This document shows positions 25,161-34,435 of a DNA stretch of 64,000 nt, piece after piece (position 1 is the first letter of the stretch; every line of letters starts with the position of its first letter). This stretch comes from Vibrio marisflavi CECT 7928. GTDB lineage: Bacteria; Pseudomonadota; Gammaproteobacteria; Enterobacterales; Vibrionaceae. The translations under genes were made by a program, and so were the position numbers. A model generated the notes under the pieces. That model worked only from the letters and a program-made list of their open reading frames with translations. It was not told where the DNA came from and ran no database searches. The stretch covers positions 124,001-188,000 of the forward strand of contig NZ_CAKLDM010000001.1 of NCBI RefSeq assembly GCF_921294215.1. Reading direction: 5' to 3'.

Positions 25161-25661
25161 ATAGTTATATGCTTGAATGTTACTGTAACATATTAGCGTG
25201 CTGGAATTTGTAATCAAGTGACTATCGATCCTTTGATAATCAATTCTGGAGTAGAGTTATCATCTCTTAGAGATAATAAAATTACAGGAAAATTATTGTT
25301 AAGTACCAGATGAGAGATAAATCACGGTGCAAGTGTTTAACTATCTGATAAGCCGAGCTGATTCATAATGGATACATTTGCTAATTTTGATCGTCAATAG
25401 TCTAAGTGTGATATTGGTCGCCATTTAATTCATAGTAATCAATTTTTAAAATGTGTCATAAGTCATATTTATGGGCTTGATTTGTAGTTTAAATAAAATG
25501 TGTAATTTAATTTCTTATGGCTTTTGATTGATGAGTCGATATATTTCGCTTGACTGATATATTAATGAGAATTGCGTCATATTTTTTCTGACTTTTACCC
25601 GCTAGAACTTCCATTGATAATATTCCCAACAACGATGAACAACGTATTGCTGGGATAAATT
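25161..25661. other. Intergenic region before the PTS operon
   Basis: 501 AT-rich bases between divergent gntR and the PTS operon. It holds the GntR-like site at 25177-25191 and should contain the PTS-operon promoter. No small gene or further clear operator is visible. Confidence 0.5.
25177..25191. promoter_or_regulatory. Shortened GntR operator at gntR
   Basis: ATGTTACTGTAACAT, a perfect palindrome with one central base instead of the two of the 16-bp sites. It lies 16 bp upstream of the gntR start codon. It is probably an autoregulatory site of different affinity. Confidence 0.65.
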
Positions 25662-26105
25662 ATGCTTTATGACCTTATTGACCACGATCTAATTGATGTC
25701 TTTGATCACGACCAATGCCACTGGGAAGAAGCGGTCAAAGAAACCACTCGTTACCTACAAAGCAAAGGCTACGTAACTGAAGATTACGCGAATGCGATTA
25801 TTCAGTCTACCCATGACAATGGCCCTTACTATGTACTCTGTCCGGGAGTGGCAATGCCTCATGCGCGTCCTGAAGCAAGTGTTTTGAAGACCGGTCTTGG
25901 CATTCACGTATACAAAACCCCCATCGACTTTGGTTCCGATCTAGGGCCATCTAATGTGCTGCTTACTCTAGCGGCGAAAGACTCTGATACCCACATTGAA
26001 GTGATTCAAGCGTTGAGTGAAATGTTGGTTGAAGAAGAAAACATTGAAAAGTTATCGCAAGCGTCATCGAAAGAAGACGTTCTGGAAATTATTCAGCGTT
26101 ATTAA
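25662..26105 (+). CDS. cmtB: PTS enzyme IIA, mannitol/fructose type (CmtB-like)
   Basis: A 147-residue single-domain EIIA. The phosphorylation site is His67 in GVAMPHARPE. The length matches stand-alone EIIA proteins such as E. coli CmtB. It passes phosphate from HPr to the EIIB domain of the next gene. It is the first gene of a six-gene operon whose order resembles E. coli cmtBA-yggP-yggDC. The symbol is by homology; the substrate is not established. Confidence 0.8.
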   Translation: MLYDLIDHDLIDVFDHDQCHWEEAVKETTRYLQSKGYVTEDYANAIIQSTHDNGPYYVLCPGVAMPHARPEASVLKTGLGIHVYKTPIDFGSDLGPSNVLLTLAAKDSDTHIEVIQALSEMLVEEENIEKLSQASSKEDVLEIIQRY

Positions 26106-26137
26106 GCTAATCACGCTTAGATCTGAGTACCCGAATA

Positions 26138-26157
26138 AAGGGCATCAATATGCCCTT
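26138..26157 (+). repeat. Intra-operon hairpin between EIIA and EIICB genes
   Basis: AAGGGCAT and ATGCCCTT with a CAAT loop, eight bases before the AAGGA ribosome site of the EIICB gene. It could tune expression or mRNA stability. Confidence 0.5.
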
Positions 26158-26177
26158 AACAATGCAAGGAATATAAC

Positions 26178-27584
26178 GTGACTTCAAATGCAAGAGCTAA
26201 GGTGCAAGCTTTTGGCGGCCACTTGACCGCTATGGTATTGCCAAATATCGGAGCCTTTATTGCTTGGGGCTTCATTACCGCATTATTTATCCCAACTGGT
26301 TGGTTTCCAGATGCCCATTTTGCCAAGTTAGTTTCACCTATGATCACTTATCTACTGCCACTTCTCATTGGTTATACCGGTGGGCAGATTGTAGGTGACA
26401 AACGTGGTGCCGTTGCGGGAGCCATTGGTACGATGGGGGTGATTGCAGGTGCCGATATTCCTATGTTTGTCGGGGCAATGATCATGGGGCCATTAAGTGG
26501 CTGGGTGATTGTCCAAGTAGATAAGCGTATTCAGCACAAAATCCCGTCTGGCTTTGAGATGGTGGTAAACAACTTCACTCTTGGCATTCTGGGCATGGTC
26601 ATGTGTATGTTTGCCTACGAGGTTGTTGGGCCAGCAGTGACAGCGGCCAACCTCTTTGTTAAATCGGGTATTGAAGCACTGGTTTCAACGGGTTTTCTCC
26701 CACTGTTGGCTGTCATTAATGAGCCAGCAAAAGTCCTTTTCCTAAACAACGCTATAGACCAAGGTACCTATTATCCTTTAGGGCTTCAACAAGCCGCTGA
26801 AACAGGGAAATCTATTTTCTTCATGGTGGCATCCAATCCGGGGCCGGGTTTAGGTTTACTACTGGCCTACGCTAAGTTTGGTCAAGGCTTGAGTAAGCGA
26901 TCTGCGCCAAGTGCCATCATCATCCAATTCTTCGGAGGTATACATGAGTTGTATTTCCCGTATGTGCTGATGAAGCCAATTATGATAGTGGCAATGATTG
27001 CAGGTGCAGCAACAGGTATAGCCACTTTCAACCTACTCGGAGGAGGCCTTGTCGCTGGGCCTAGCCCAGGCTCTATTTTTGCCTACCTAGCTCTGACTCC
27101 GCGTGGAAGCTTTATCGCTACCATTGCTGGTGTGGCCTCTGCCGCTATCGTTTCTTTCATCGTTGCTAGTGCAATATTAAAAGTAAGTAAAAAAGATAAG
27201 CCAGAGGATGAGTTTGAAAAATCTGTTTCAGATATGAAGGAGATGAAAGCCGAAGGTACAGTGGCGAAGCCATCAGCTCATGCTGATAGTGCACCTCAGA
27301 CCAATAACATTAAATTTGTGGCATTTGCATGTGATGCAGGTATGGGCTCAAGCGCAATGGGAGCGACGACGTTTAGACGCAAACTGGAAAAAGCTGGGTT
27401 TAATGTTGAAGTGAAAAACTTTGCCATTGAGAAAGTGCCAAGCAATGCGGATATCGTCGTCACACACGAAAGCCTAGAAAGTCGAGCAACCAAAGCAACA
27501 GGGTTGCCAGTGATTGCAATCAAGAACTTCCTGCACGATCCAGCTTTAGATGACTTAATGAATACGATCAGCGAACAAGCTTAA
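26178..27584 (+). CDS. cmtA: PTS enzyme IICB, mannitol family (CmtA-like)
   Basis: A 468-residue protein starting at GTG 26178 with AAGGA upstream. The membrane EIIC domain (to about residue 345) opens with GGHLTAMVLPNIGAFIAWG and includes the GGIHELYFPYV substrate-site motif of the mannitol family. A polar linker leads to EIIB, with phosphorylated Cys385 in ACDAGMGSSAMG. There is no fused EIIA, which is supplied by the preceding gene. It should import a hexitol-like compound as its phosphate. Mannitol is only the family's default substrate. Confidence 0.85.
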   Translation: MTSNARAKVQAFGGHLTAMVLPNIGAFIAWGFITALFIPTGWFPDAHFAKLVSPMITYLLPLLIGYTGGQIVGDKRGAVAGAIGTMGVIAGADIPMFVGAMIMGPLSGWVIVQVDKRIQHKIPSGFEMVVNNFTLGILGMVMCMFAYEVVGPAVTAANLFVKSGIEALVSTGFLPLLAVINEPAKVLFLNNAIDQGTYYPLGLQQAAETGKSIFFMVASNPGPGLGLLLAYAKFGQGLSKRSAPSAIIIQFFGGIHELYFPYVLMKPIMIVAMIAGAATGIATFNLLGGGLVAGPSPGSIFAYLALTPRGSFIATIAGVASAAIVSFIVASAILKVSKKDKPEDEFEKSVSDMKEMKAEGTVAKPSAHADSAPQTNNIKFVAFACDAGMGSSAMGATTFRRKLEKAGFNVEVKNFAIEKVPSNADIVVTHESLESRATKATGLPVIAIKNFLHDPALDDLMNTISEQA

Positions 27585-27592
27585 ATTTAATT

Positions 27593-27626
27593 TGGGCCAA
27601 GATTAGTCGAGATAAATGTTGGCCCA
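27593..27626 (+). repeat. Intra-operon hairpin after the EIICB gene
   Basis: TGGGCCAA and TTGGCCCA with an 18-base loop, just after the EIICB stop and before the dehydrogenase gene. No T-run follows, so it probably stabilises or partly attenuates the transcript. Confidence 0.45.
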
Positions 27627-27644
27627 TATTTGGAGAATAGATAA

Positions 27645-28916
27645 ATGGTTCAAACAACGGCAGCGGTTATTTGTGGTGAAAAAGATGTGCAATTGAGAAC
27701 CTTTGAATTGCCAGAAATTTCAGACGATGAGCTTCTAGTAAAAAACATATCCAACAGTATTTGCCTCTCAACGTATAAGGCTGCTTTGTTGGGCAGTAAC
27801 CATAAGCGAGTACCAGAAGATATCGCTGAAACACCTGTCATGACAGGTCACGAGTATGCTGGTGTCATAATCAAAGTCGGTAAGAACCTAACTGACAAGT
27901 TTCAGCCGGGGCAATCATTTGTTTTGCAGCCAGCGATGGGACTTCCTTCAGGGTATTCTGCTGGATACAGTTACGAGACGTTTGGTGGCAATGCGACCTA
28001 TTCAATCATTCCCCAAATCGCTATTGATCTTGGTTGTGTGCTTCCACACAACAGCCCTTACTATGCGAACGCGTCTTTGTCCGAACCGATGTCATGCATT
28101 ATCGGCGCTTTTAACGCAAGTTATCATACTACGCCGTATGTTTATGAGCATCAGATGGGGATAAAAGAAGGCGGCTCTTTAGCTTTACTGGCATGTGCAG
28201 GCCCAATGGGTATCGGGGCGATAGACTACGCGATTAATGGTCCAGTTAGACCAAAACGTATTGTGGTCACCGATATTGATGAGGATAGGCTGGCACGTGC
28301 GGAGAGTTTGATTCCTAGATCCAAAGCCGAGGACAATGGGATTGAGCTGCACTATGTAAACACAGCTGAGCTTAGCGATCCTGTTTCTCACTTAGTTGGC
28401 TTAAATGATGGCCGAGGATACGATGATGTGATGGTGTATGCCGCGGTCGCAGAAGTACTTGAACAAGCTGATGATTTGCTTGGCAATGATGGCTGCCTTA
28501 ACTTTTTTGCCGGTCCAACAGACAAGAACTTTAAAGTTCCTTTCAATTTCTTTAATGTGCACTATGAAGCGACACATATTGTGGGGACATCTGGTGGTTC
28601 TACAGGAGATATGATTGAATCTATTGAGCTTTCAGAAGCAAACAAAATCAACCCTTCGTATATGATTACTCACGTAGGCGGTATTGAGGCAGCACCTCAT
28701 ACCATACTCAATCAACTAGAAATTCCGGGTGGTAAGAAGTTGATCTATCCTCATATCAACCTTCCACTAACGCCAATTACAGAGTTTAAAAAGCTTGCAG
28801 ATGTCGACCCGTTTTTTATTGAGTTGGATGAAATGTTACAAGCCAGTAACTATGTATGGAATGAATCAGCTGAAAGAGCACTGCTTGAATTCTATGATGT
28901 CAGTTTCGAAGCGTAG
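27645..28916 (+). CDS. Zinc-type polyol-phosphate dehydrogenase (YggP / SorE-like)
   Basis: A 423-residue medium-chain dehydrogenase with GHEYAGVIIKVG, the usual catalytic-domain motif, and a cofactor domain (LLACAGPMGIGAIDYA). It resembles E. coli YggP and the L-sorbose-1-phosphate reductase SorE group, enzymes that act on phosphorylated sugars or polyols. In this operon it would oxidise the polyol phosphate made by the PTS to a ketose phosphate. GGAG lies 9 bases before the start. The exact substrate is unknown. Confidence 0.75.
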   Translation: MVQTTAAVICGEKDVQLRTFELPEISDDELLVKNISNSICLSTYKAALLGSNHKRVPEDIAETPVMTGHEYAGVIIKVGKNLTDKFQPGQSFVLQPAMGLPSGYSAGYSYETFGGNATYSIIPQIAIDLGCVLPHNSPYYANASLSEPMSCIIGAFNASYHTTPYVYEHQMGIKEGGSLALLACAGPMGIGAIDYAINGPVRPKRIVVTDIDEDRLARAESLIPRSKAEDNGIELHYVNTAELSDPVSHLVGLNDGRGYDDVMVYAAVAEVLEQADDLLGNDGCLNFFAGPTDKNFKVPFNFFNVHYEATHIVGTSGGSTGDMIESIELSEANKINPSYMITHVGGIEAAPHTILNQLEIPGGKKLIYPHINLPLTPITEFKKLADVDPFFIELDEMLQASNYVWNESAERALLEFYDVSFEA

Positions 28917-28972
28917 ACTTTATCTTAATCAGAAAGTTGTGACTTTAGAGCAATAGGGAAACAGAGATTTTA

Positions 28973-29485
28973 ATGCAAGACGAGTTATTAGATGCATTAG
29001 AAGAGTGCGAGTCGGCGAGTAGCTTTATTCGAGTATCACACAAGTTAATTAACGCAACACTTAGGCAGCTTCTTCCACGAGTTTTTGTGCAAGATGAACT
29101 CGTGATGGAGTATGCCGTGACACCTTTGCTCAAAGAGGATGGTCCATTGGTCAAAATGGATGTGACCTCTAAGCTGATGTTTGCGATGGGGAAAATTTCT
29201 TTAGAAACCTATGCCGACATTGGCTTGTTTGACCAAATGTACCAATATGTTTGCGCCCAAGCGGAAGACATTCCGTTTGACGATGTTGTTGTATATGACT
29301 TTATCAACAATCAGTCATCTTCTTCCAAGAGTGAAGGGCGCATTTATTTAGATTCGATTAATCAGATGAAGTTTTCTTCATTTGACTCGTTTTCAGAAGC
29401 TCGCTATCAGTCATTGATTAAAACAGTACTGAAACTGTTTTGTGAGAACTTGTTAGACAATGTTGAGAGTGAGATTTTAAGTTGA
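28973..29485 (+). CDS. MtlR-family transcriptional repressor (YggD-like)
   Basis: A 170-residue protein matching the MtlR/YggD family, an all-helical fold without a recognisable DNA-binding domain. In E. coli MtlR represses the mannitol operon, probably through protein contacts. Its place inside the PTS operon suggests it regulates these genes. It is separated by a 56-bp gap from the dehydrogenase gene and by 10 bp from the kinase gene. Confidence 0.78.
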   Translation: MQDELLDALEECESASSFIRVSHKLINATLRQLLPRVFVQDELVMEYAVTPLLKEDGPLVKMDVTSKLMFAMGKISLETYADIGLFDQMYQYVCAQAEDIPFDDVVVYDFINNQSSSSKSEGRIYLDSINQMKFSSFDSFSEARYQSLIKTVLKLFCENLLDNVESEILS

Positions 29486-29495
29486 GGTTGTGGAC

Positions 29496-30233
29496 ATGAA
29501 GGTTGTATTAAACGTCAGTGGATTTGATACAGAGGCGACGTTTCCTGACAGGGACATCGAGCAGATTCACAAACCACTTATAGAAAAGTTCAGTAAGCTT
29601 TTTGAACAAAAACAGCAGCGTGTTGTGGTCTTTTTATGCGCCCCTCCCGGAAGTGGCAAATCTACTCTTGCTGCTTATTGGGAACATTTATCAAGACAGT
29701 TGCCAGGTGTGCAGCCCCTTCAAGCTCTTCCATTTGATGGTTTTCACCTTCCGAACAGTATTCTAGATTCCAATTACGTGCAAAGAGAAGGTGAAAAAAT
29801 CAGCCTACGAAGCATAAAGGGTTGTTATGAAACATTTAATCTGACCGAGTTGATTGATAAATTGAAACAGCTTAGAGTGGGGGACCCTAAATGGCCTTTC
29901 TATGATAGAAACCTTCATGATCCTGTCGACGATATGATTTCGGTAGATAAGCAAGTCGTCGTGGTAGAGGGAAATTGGTTACTGTTAGATGAGCCTGTTT
30001 GGAATGGTTTGCACGAGTTAGCTGACTTTACCATTTTTGTCGATACCGACCCAGCCTTCCTAGAAGAGCGTTTGGTGAATCGTAAAGTTCGTGGTGGGGC
30101 ATCGATAGACGATGCTACCAAGTTTTATCAGTGCTCAGATGCCAAAAATGTTGAGAAGGTGCTCAACCACTCAATTAATGCAGATTTAACGCTTTATATG
30201 AATCAAGATGGTTCGTTAGCAATAAACGAATAG
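29496..30233 (+). CDS. P-loop kinase of the YggC / uridine-kinase-like group
   Basis: A 245-residue protein from ATG 29496, chosen because GAGG is then 9 bases upstream; GTG 29490 is an alternative. The P-loop is [16 protein letters not shown] and YDRNLHDP are the usual acceptor-binding motifs of PanK/uridine-kinase-like proteins. E. coli YggC, in the cmt-ygg locus, is the likely counterpart. It may phosphorylate the ketose phosphate from the dehydrogenase to a bisphosphate. This step is inferred. Confidence 0.75.
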   Translation: MKVVLNVSGFDTEATFPDRDIEQIHKPLIEKFSKLFEQKQQRVVVFLCAPPGSGKSTLAAYWEHLSRQLPGVQPLQALPFDGFHLPNSILDSNYVQREGEKISLRSIKGCYETFNLTELIDKLKQLRVGDPKWPFYDRNLHDPVDDMISVDKQVVVVEGNWLLLDEPVWNGLHELADFTIFVDTDPAFLEERLVNRKVRGGASIDDATKFYQCSDAKNVEKVLNHSINADLTLYMNQDGSLAINE

Positions 30234-30241
30234 GAAGTGTA

Positions 30242-30988
30242 ATGAAAATCGTTGTGGACAGTCATACCCATACTCTCGCAAGTGGTCACGCTTATAGCAC
30301 TATCATTGAAAATGCTAAGGCTGCTAAACAAAAAGGGCTGAAGCTGCTATGTACCACTGATCATGCGCCTAGCATGCCGGGTGCTCCACACTATTGGTTT
30401 TTTAATAATCAAAGAGTTTTGCCTCGTTTTCTTCACGATGTGGGAATACTTCGTGGTGTTGAGGCCAATATCGTGAATGTCGAAGGTGAGCTTGATTTAC
30501 CTCCTTCTTCGTATCCGCATTTAGATTGGGTTATTGCCAGCTTCCATGAACCAGTGTTTGCGCCTTCCACAGAAGAGGCTCATACCGAAGCATTGCTCAA
30601 TGTTATAAAAAATGGTCAAGCGGATGTACTAGGACACCTAGGAAACCCACATTTTAAGTTTGATATTGCAGCGGTACTCGCTTGTGCGAAAGAACATAAC
30701 GTTGCGGTTGAAGTGAACAACTCTTCGCTAGCAGGCAAAAGTCGCAAAGGGAGCAGTGATAACTGCAGTAAGATTGTTGAAATTGGCAAAGAATTGGGTG
30801 TGAGCTTTACCACAGGCTCTGATGCTCATTTTTGTGAAGACATTTCTAACCTATCTCTTGCGACCGAGTTGTTCGAAAAACACGGTGTGCAAGCGGAGCA
30901 GATTATATCCACTTCGACATCGCGATTTTTAAACTTTCTCACTCTGCGTGGCAAGCCAGTGATCGAAGAGTTTAAAGAGATGTATTGA
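30242..30988 (+). CDS. PHP-family phosphatase (YcdX-like)
   Basis: A 248-residue PHP domain protein: HTHT at residues 8-11, TTDHA near 39-43, and later HLGNPH, EVNNSS and GSDAH provide the metal ligands of a trinuclear site. It resembles E. coli YcdX, a zinc phosphatase. In E. coli the cmt-ygg locus carries a class II fructose-bisphosphatase (YggF) instead, so this gene may be a functional replacement that dephosphorylates a bisphosphate intermediate. AGGA lies before ATG 30242. It is the last gene of the operon. Confidence 0.8.
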   Translation: MKIVVDSHTHTLASGHAYSTIIENAKAAKQKGLKLLCTTDHAPSMPGAPHYWFFNNQRVLPRFLHDVGILRGVEANIVNVEGELDLPPSSYPHLDWVIASFHEPVFAPSTEEAHTEALLNVIKNGQADVLGHLGNPHFKFDIAAVLACAKEHNVAVEVNNSSLAGKSRKGSSDNCSKIVEIGKELGVSFTTGSDAHFCEDISNLSLATELFEKHGVQAEQIISTSTSRFLNFLTLRGKPVIEEFKEMY

Positions 30989-31019
30989 GGGAATCTCTCC
31001 CTTGAATTGAGTAGAGAGT

Positions 31020-31049
31020 GGCAAAGCTTACAATCCTATAAGCTTTGCC
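31020..31049. terminator. Bidirectional terminator candidate after the PTS operon
   Basis: GGCAAAGCTTA and TAAGCTTTGCC form an 11-base perfect stem with an 8-base loop between convergent genes. The following bases are ATCCTTGG; the T-run is poor. Confidence 0.6.
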
Positions 31050-31085
31050 ATCCTTGGCTATGGTGCCTAATACTTTGATTCTAAA

Positions 31086-32417
31086 CTACAGTTCTCCGGT
31101 ATATTTATAGGCTTCGACTCGACCAACAACGTAACCAGCGTGTTTACCTAGTTTGCTTTGACGGTTTTTAATCATATGCTCTTTGACAATGGTAGCATTG
31201 CATCCTGGTATATAATTTCTCTTTCCTTTCGCCGCGTTGAGATACCTTACAATTTTCGGGTCCGTGCTATCCAATTTAATAGTACCGTCAGATATAAATC
31301 CCTTAGCGTATTCTTGTAGCTTTTCATAGGCTCTGAATACCGACTTTTCATGAGCAGCAGCATAGCTATCAAATGTTCCACTTTTACACAGATTATGGTA
31401 TTTCCTTTTGAAGCATCGAGAGACTCGTATGCTAAGAGTTTTCGGTGGTGGAGTTAAATCGGTAATTTTTATAAAGTCAGGAAACGAGCCAAATTCAGGT
31501 ATACAGACTATATAAGAAGCTAGAATAGGTATTTCTTCTAGTTGCGTTGCAAACCAAGTTTCAAACCAATTATTTGTAAGAGTGGATGCTTTCATCGCCA
31601 AGTTTCTGCATTCTTCCTGAAAACATATGTATTTGAGCTCCATAACCCATCGGTCGTATATACCTTTAAGGAAGTTAAACACTGCAATCACAGCATTCAC
31701 GATAGTTGTTACAACCGTTCCAACACCTAAGCTTGCCACTTTAAGGGCAATTAATCCCCCGTTGAGAGTAAGAAGTGCTGTTTGCTTGATTGCGACAGAT
31801 TTAATTTCAGAGCGAATTCTTTCAATGACGTCGCTTGCGGTTCGAGATGATGCTACTTTGCTTAAATTGCTCGTACTAGAAGCAGCTAACGCTGCTTTTA
31901 AAGCTGTTTTCGCAGCACTTACCGCAGCCTTAATTTCCTTAGTCGCTGGATTTAGTTCTTTGATTATTTTCGTTATTATGTGCGGCACTAAATTGTATAG
32001 TTCCGCTTGTTTGTGTGCGAGCTGCGTAGACAGTACTGCACTTAAATTGGACTTCGAACTTTTGTCTTTTAGTTTTGCGTGCTGTTTCAGATTGGCAATG
32101 ACTTGACCTGACATTTGCTGCGAGGCCTTGTCCTGGCTATCGCTACTGGATCTACCGCTTCTGCTTTTAGCGTATTTTGATGTGGTTTTTACTGAGTCTT
32201 TAACTTGGTCAACAGCACTTTTCCCATCACTAGCCAAAGTTAGTAAAGTGGATATACTCCGCTCGACCTTTGTTTTGGAAAATACGTTTAAAATCTCGGC
32301 ATACATTGGGTTCAGATCTTGGAATAGGTCAAGATCTTCTTCGAACATAGCATGTTTTCTTCTTCGGCTATATTCTGGCGTAAAGTTAGAAAGCTCAATT
32401 GATGATTGAGTAGGCAT
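31086..32417 (-). CDS. Unknown protein with effector-like layout
   Basis: A 443-residue protein from ATG 32417, preceded by a strong GAGGAG; an earlier TTG at 32531 is unlikely. It has no Sec signal. The N-terminal 130 residues are Ser/Lys-rich and mostly polar. A helical Ala/Lys-rich part follows, then a hydrophobic pair of segments at about 214-254 (ALLTLNGGLIALKVASLGVG and VVTTIVNAVIAVFNFL). The C-terminal half is basic with several Cys. No family is recognised. A secreted or translocated membrane-active protein is possible, and a type III effector is one hypothesis. No chaperone gene is adjacent. An unusual set of palindromes lies upstream. Confidence 0.5.
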   Translation of the reverse strand: MPTQSSIELSNFTPEYSRRRKHAMFEEDLDLFQDLNPMYAEILNVFSKTKVERSISTLLTLASDGKSAVDQVKDSVKTTSKYAKSRSGRSSSDSQDKASQQMSGQVIANLKQHAKLKDKSSKSNLSAVLSTQLAHKQAELYNLVPHIITKIIKELNPATKEIKAAVSAAKTALKAALAASSTSNLSKVASSRTASDVIERIRSEIKSVAIKQTALLTLNGGLIALKVASLGVGTVVTTIVNAVIAVFNFLKGIYDRWVMELKYICFQEECRNLAMKASTLTNNWFETWFATQLEEIPILASYIVCIPEFGSFPDFIKITDLTPPPKTLSIRVSRCFKRKYHNLCKSGTFDSYAAAHEKSVFRAYEKLQEYAKGFISDGTIKLDSTDPKIVRYLNAAKGKRNYIPGCNATIVKEHMIKNRQSKLGKHAGYVVGRVEAYKYTGEL

Positions 32418-32808
32418 AGGTTGCTCCTCACTGGTGCTATGTCGAATGGAGTTGTTGTTCTTTGAGTCTTGAAACTGATTGTTAGCCAATAGTGGTGTAG
32501 CGCTTTGATAGACAGTCAAAGCAAGACTCAAACGCTTCTATATCCCGAAATCGTCGCTCGGTTTCGCTATTAAAGTGACTACGCTCACTTAATGAGCAGG
32601 CAATGGCATTATCTGTTAACCACGGGTTATTGAGGGGTTAATGGAAGTTAGCGATTTGAAATCGCTAATGGGTGCCACTTACATATATGTAGAAGTTGAC
32701 AATGATCTTTCCGCCTTCTTCGTAGAACCTGTAATTTGAGCAAAAACGGTTAAACTTGATATTCGTCGTTAACTTAAAGTTTGGTTCTGGTTTTAGAGAG
32801 GTGTGTGA
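32418..32808. other. Intergenic region rich in palindromes
   Basis: 391 bases between the divergent unknown gene and an AraC gene. It holds the 21-bp palindrome at 32648-32668, a near-palindrome around 32567-32592 (ATTAAAGTGA / TCACTTAAT), and promoter-like AT-rich stretches. No gene is visible. Confidence 0.5.
32648..32668. repeat. Perfect 21-bp palindrome
   Basis: TTAGCGATTT, G, AAATCGCTAA. Ten-base arms around one central base, in the divergent promoter region. It could bind a dimeric regulator such as the adjacent AraC/GyrI protein. Confidence 0.65.
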
Positions 32809-33660
32809 ATGAACTACGAAGAACGTGTATTGGCAACAATTGACTATATTGGCAAGAATCTAGATGACGAATTGCCGCTAGAGAAGTTGTGTCAAGTAGC
32901 TTGTTTTTCTAAGTTTCACTTTCATCGCCTGTTTACGGCTTATACAGGGCTATCATTACAGCAGTACATTCGCTGGTTGCGCTTAAAGCGCGCTGCCCAT
33001 CAGCTTATTATTGATGACAAAGTCACGATATTAGCGGTGGCAATAGAAGCAGGGTTTGAGTCTCATCAGGCTTTTACTCGAGTATTTAAACAAGCTTGCG
33101 GTTTGACTCCGACTCAATATAGAGCCGTGGGAAACTCTGCAGTTTGGGATAGCCCTCCGTACAAAATACCAAAACTAAGAGAAAACTCGATGAACGTTAC
33201 TATTAGAGAAGAGAAATCACGTAGGTTTGCTGTCCTTGAGCACAGAGGTGATCCAAATACTGTTGGTCAAAGCGTGAACAAATTAGTGAACTGGGCTAAA
33301 TCTTTGCCCATTAGTGTTAAACCTAACGCTGGAGATGCATTTGGCTATGCCTACGATGATCCCGCAACAACAAAGCCTGAAGACTTTCGTTTTGATCTTG
33401 CTTTGACGGTTCCAGAGAACTTAGAGCTCAAAAGCGAGCAGATAACAGAGAGGCGATTGCCTCAGGGCCGCTATGCCGTCGCAGTGCATTGTGGTTCTCG
33501 TGACAATATTGGTGAGACTATCTACGCTGTGCTTCGCGATTGGCTGCCAACATCAGGAGAGAAGTTAGGTGAGCTACCTTGCTTGTTTAGTTATCAAAAC
33601 TTTGACCACGAAGTAGCTGAAACAGAATTGATCACAGAGTGCTGGTTTTTGCTAGATTGA
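32809..33660 (+). CDS. AraC-family regulator with GyrI-like ligand domain
   Basis: A 283-residue protein. The N-terminal AraC/XylS DNA-binding domain (residues about 8-105) has two helix-turn-helix units, ending GFESHQAFTRVFKQACGLTP. The C-terminal 150 residues fit the GyrI-like effector-binding fold (for example DPNTVGQSVNKLVNWAK and FGYAYDDP). Such proteins, like Rob or SoxS relatives with SbmC-type domains, sense small hydrophobic or drug-like molecules. GAGAGGTG lies before ATG 32809. Confidence 0.88.
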   Translation: MNYEERVLATIDYIGKNLDDELPLEKLCQVACFSKFHFHRLFTAYTGLSLQQYIRWLRLKRAAHQLIIDDKVTILAVAIEAGFESHQAFTRVFKQACGLTPTQYRAVGNSAVWDSPPYKIPKLRENSMNVTIREEKSRRFAVLEHRGDPNTVGQSVNKLVNWAKSLPISVKPNAGDAFGYAYDDPATTKPEDFRFDLALTVPENLELKSEQITERRLPQGRYAVAVHCGSRDNIGETIYAVLRDWLPTSGEKLGELPCLFSYQNFDHEVAETELITECWFLLD

Positions 33661-33731
33661 TAGCTTAAGTATGGTGACCTTGCTTATCTAACACCCTCAA
33701 GACAAACAATTACTTAATGCGAGATTAAGCT

Positions 33732-34433
33732 GTGGGAAATGGAAGCTGCTGGCTACGATTAGCCATACAAAACAATGTTAACTGGTGCGACTTTGTGGCT
33801 AAGTTACATGGAGTCGAGACCTGCTTTACTGAGCAGATCTGGCGTTCGAGCCTCGAAATGCCAGAACTTTTCCCGCACTTGATTACCTTGCAGTCAGGAA
33901 TACCTGAAGCTTTACTCAGTGAGATGATTGAGCAGCACAATGTCCATTTTATCAAAGACAGCTTCGCCGATCTTGACTTGACAAGACAGGGCTTCACCAA
34001 GTTTGTCGATGCACATTGGTATATTGCCACTGCGCCTACAACCCCACGAGAAAAACAACAGGTTGTAATGGCTCGATGCTATGAGCTAACAAGGGCTGCA
34101 GATCTTACTCGATGGGAAGAGTTACTAAGAGGAAATAAAATCTCTGAACCTATATATCCAGAGACATTTCTCTCTGAGCCGAGGGTTAAGTTTTTTACGG
34201 CGGAAAAAGATGCTTTGCAAGCTGGGTTAAGCTGCTTTTGCGACGATCAAACAGTGGGAATCTACAATTTGTGGGGAGATGAAAGCCTTTATCAAGCGTT
34301 GCTAGAAAAGGTGTTTGACACGTTTCCAAATAAAGCGATTGTTGGATATGGCGACCAAAGTGAAGCCCAAGTTTTGCAGATACTGGGCTTTGACATACTT
34401 ACCCCAGTGAGTATTTGGGGTAAGTTTTTTTAA
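33732..34433 (+). CDS. Unknown protein, possibly acetyltransferase-like at the C-terminus
   Basis: A 233-residue soluble protein starting at GTG 33732. The C-terminal 70 residues (VGIYNLWG then LLEKVFDTFPNKAIVGYGDQ and VLQILGFDILTPVSIWGKF) follow the strand-helix-strand order of the last part of GNAT acetyltransferases. The N-terminal part is not recognised. No operon partner is apparent. The start codon is uncertain because GTG lacks a strong ribosome site. Confidence 0.45.
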   Translation: MGNGSCWLRLAIQNNVNWCDFVAKLHGVETCFTEQIWRSSLEMPELFPHLITLQSGIPEALLSEMIEQHNVHFIKDSFADLDLTRQGFTKFVDAHWYIATAPTTPREKQQVVMARCYELTRAADLTRWEELLRGNKISEPIYPETFLSEPRVKFFTAEKDALQAGLSCFCDDQTVGIYNLWGDESLYQALLEKVFDTFPNKAIVGYGDQSEAQVLQILGFDILTPVSIWGKFF

Positions 34434-34435
34434 AA

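Noticed and set aside
31627..32106. A 159-codon forward frame opposite the unknown 443-residue gene
   Set aside because: It begins without a ribosome site and follows codon patterns expected from the opposite strand. The minus-strand gene has a strong GAGGAG and a coherent domain layout.
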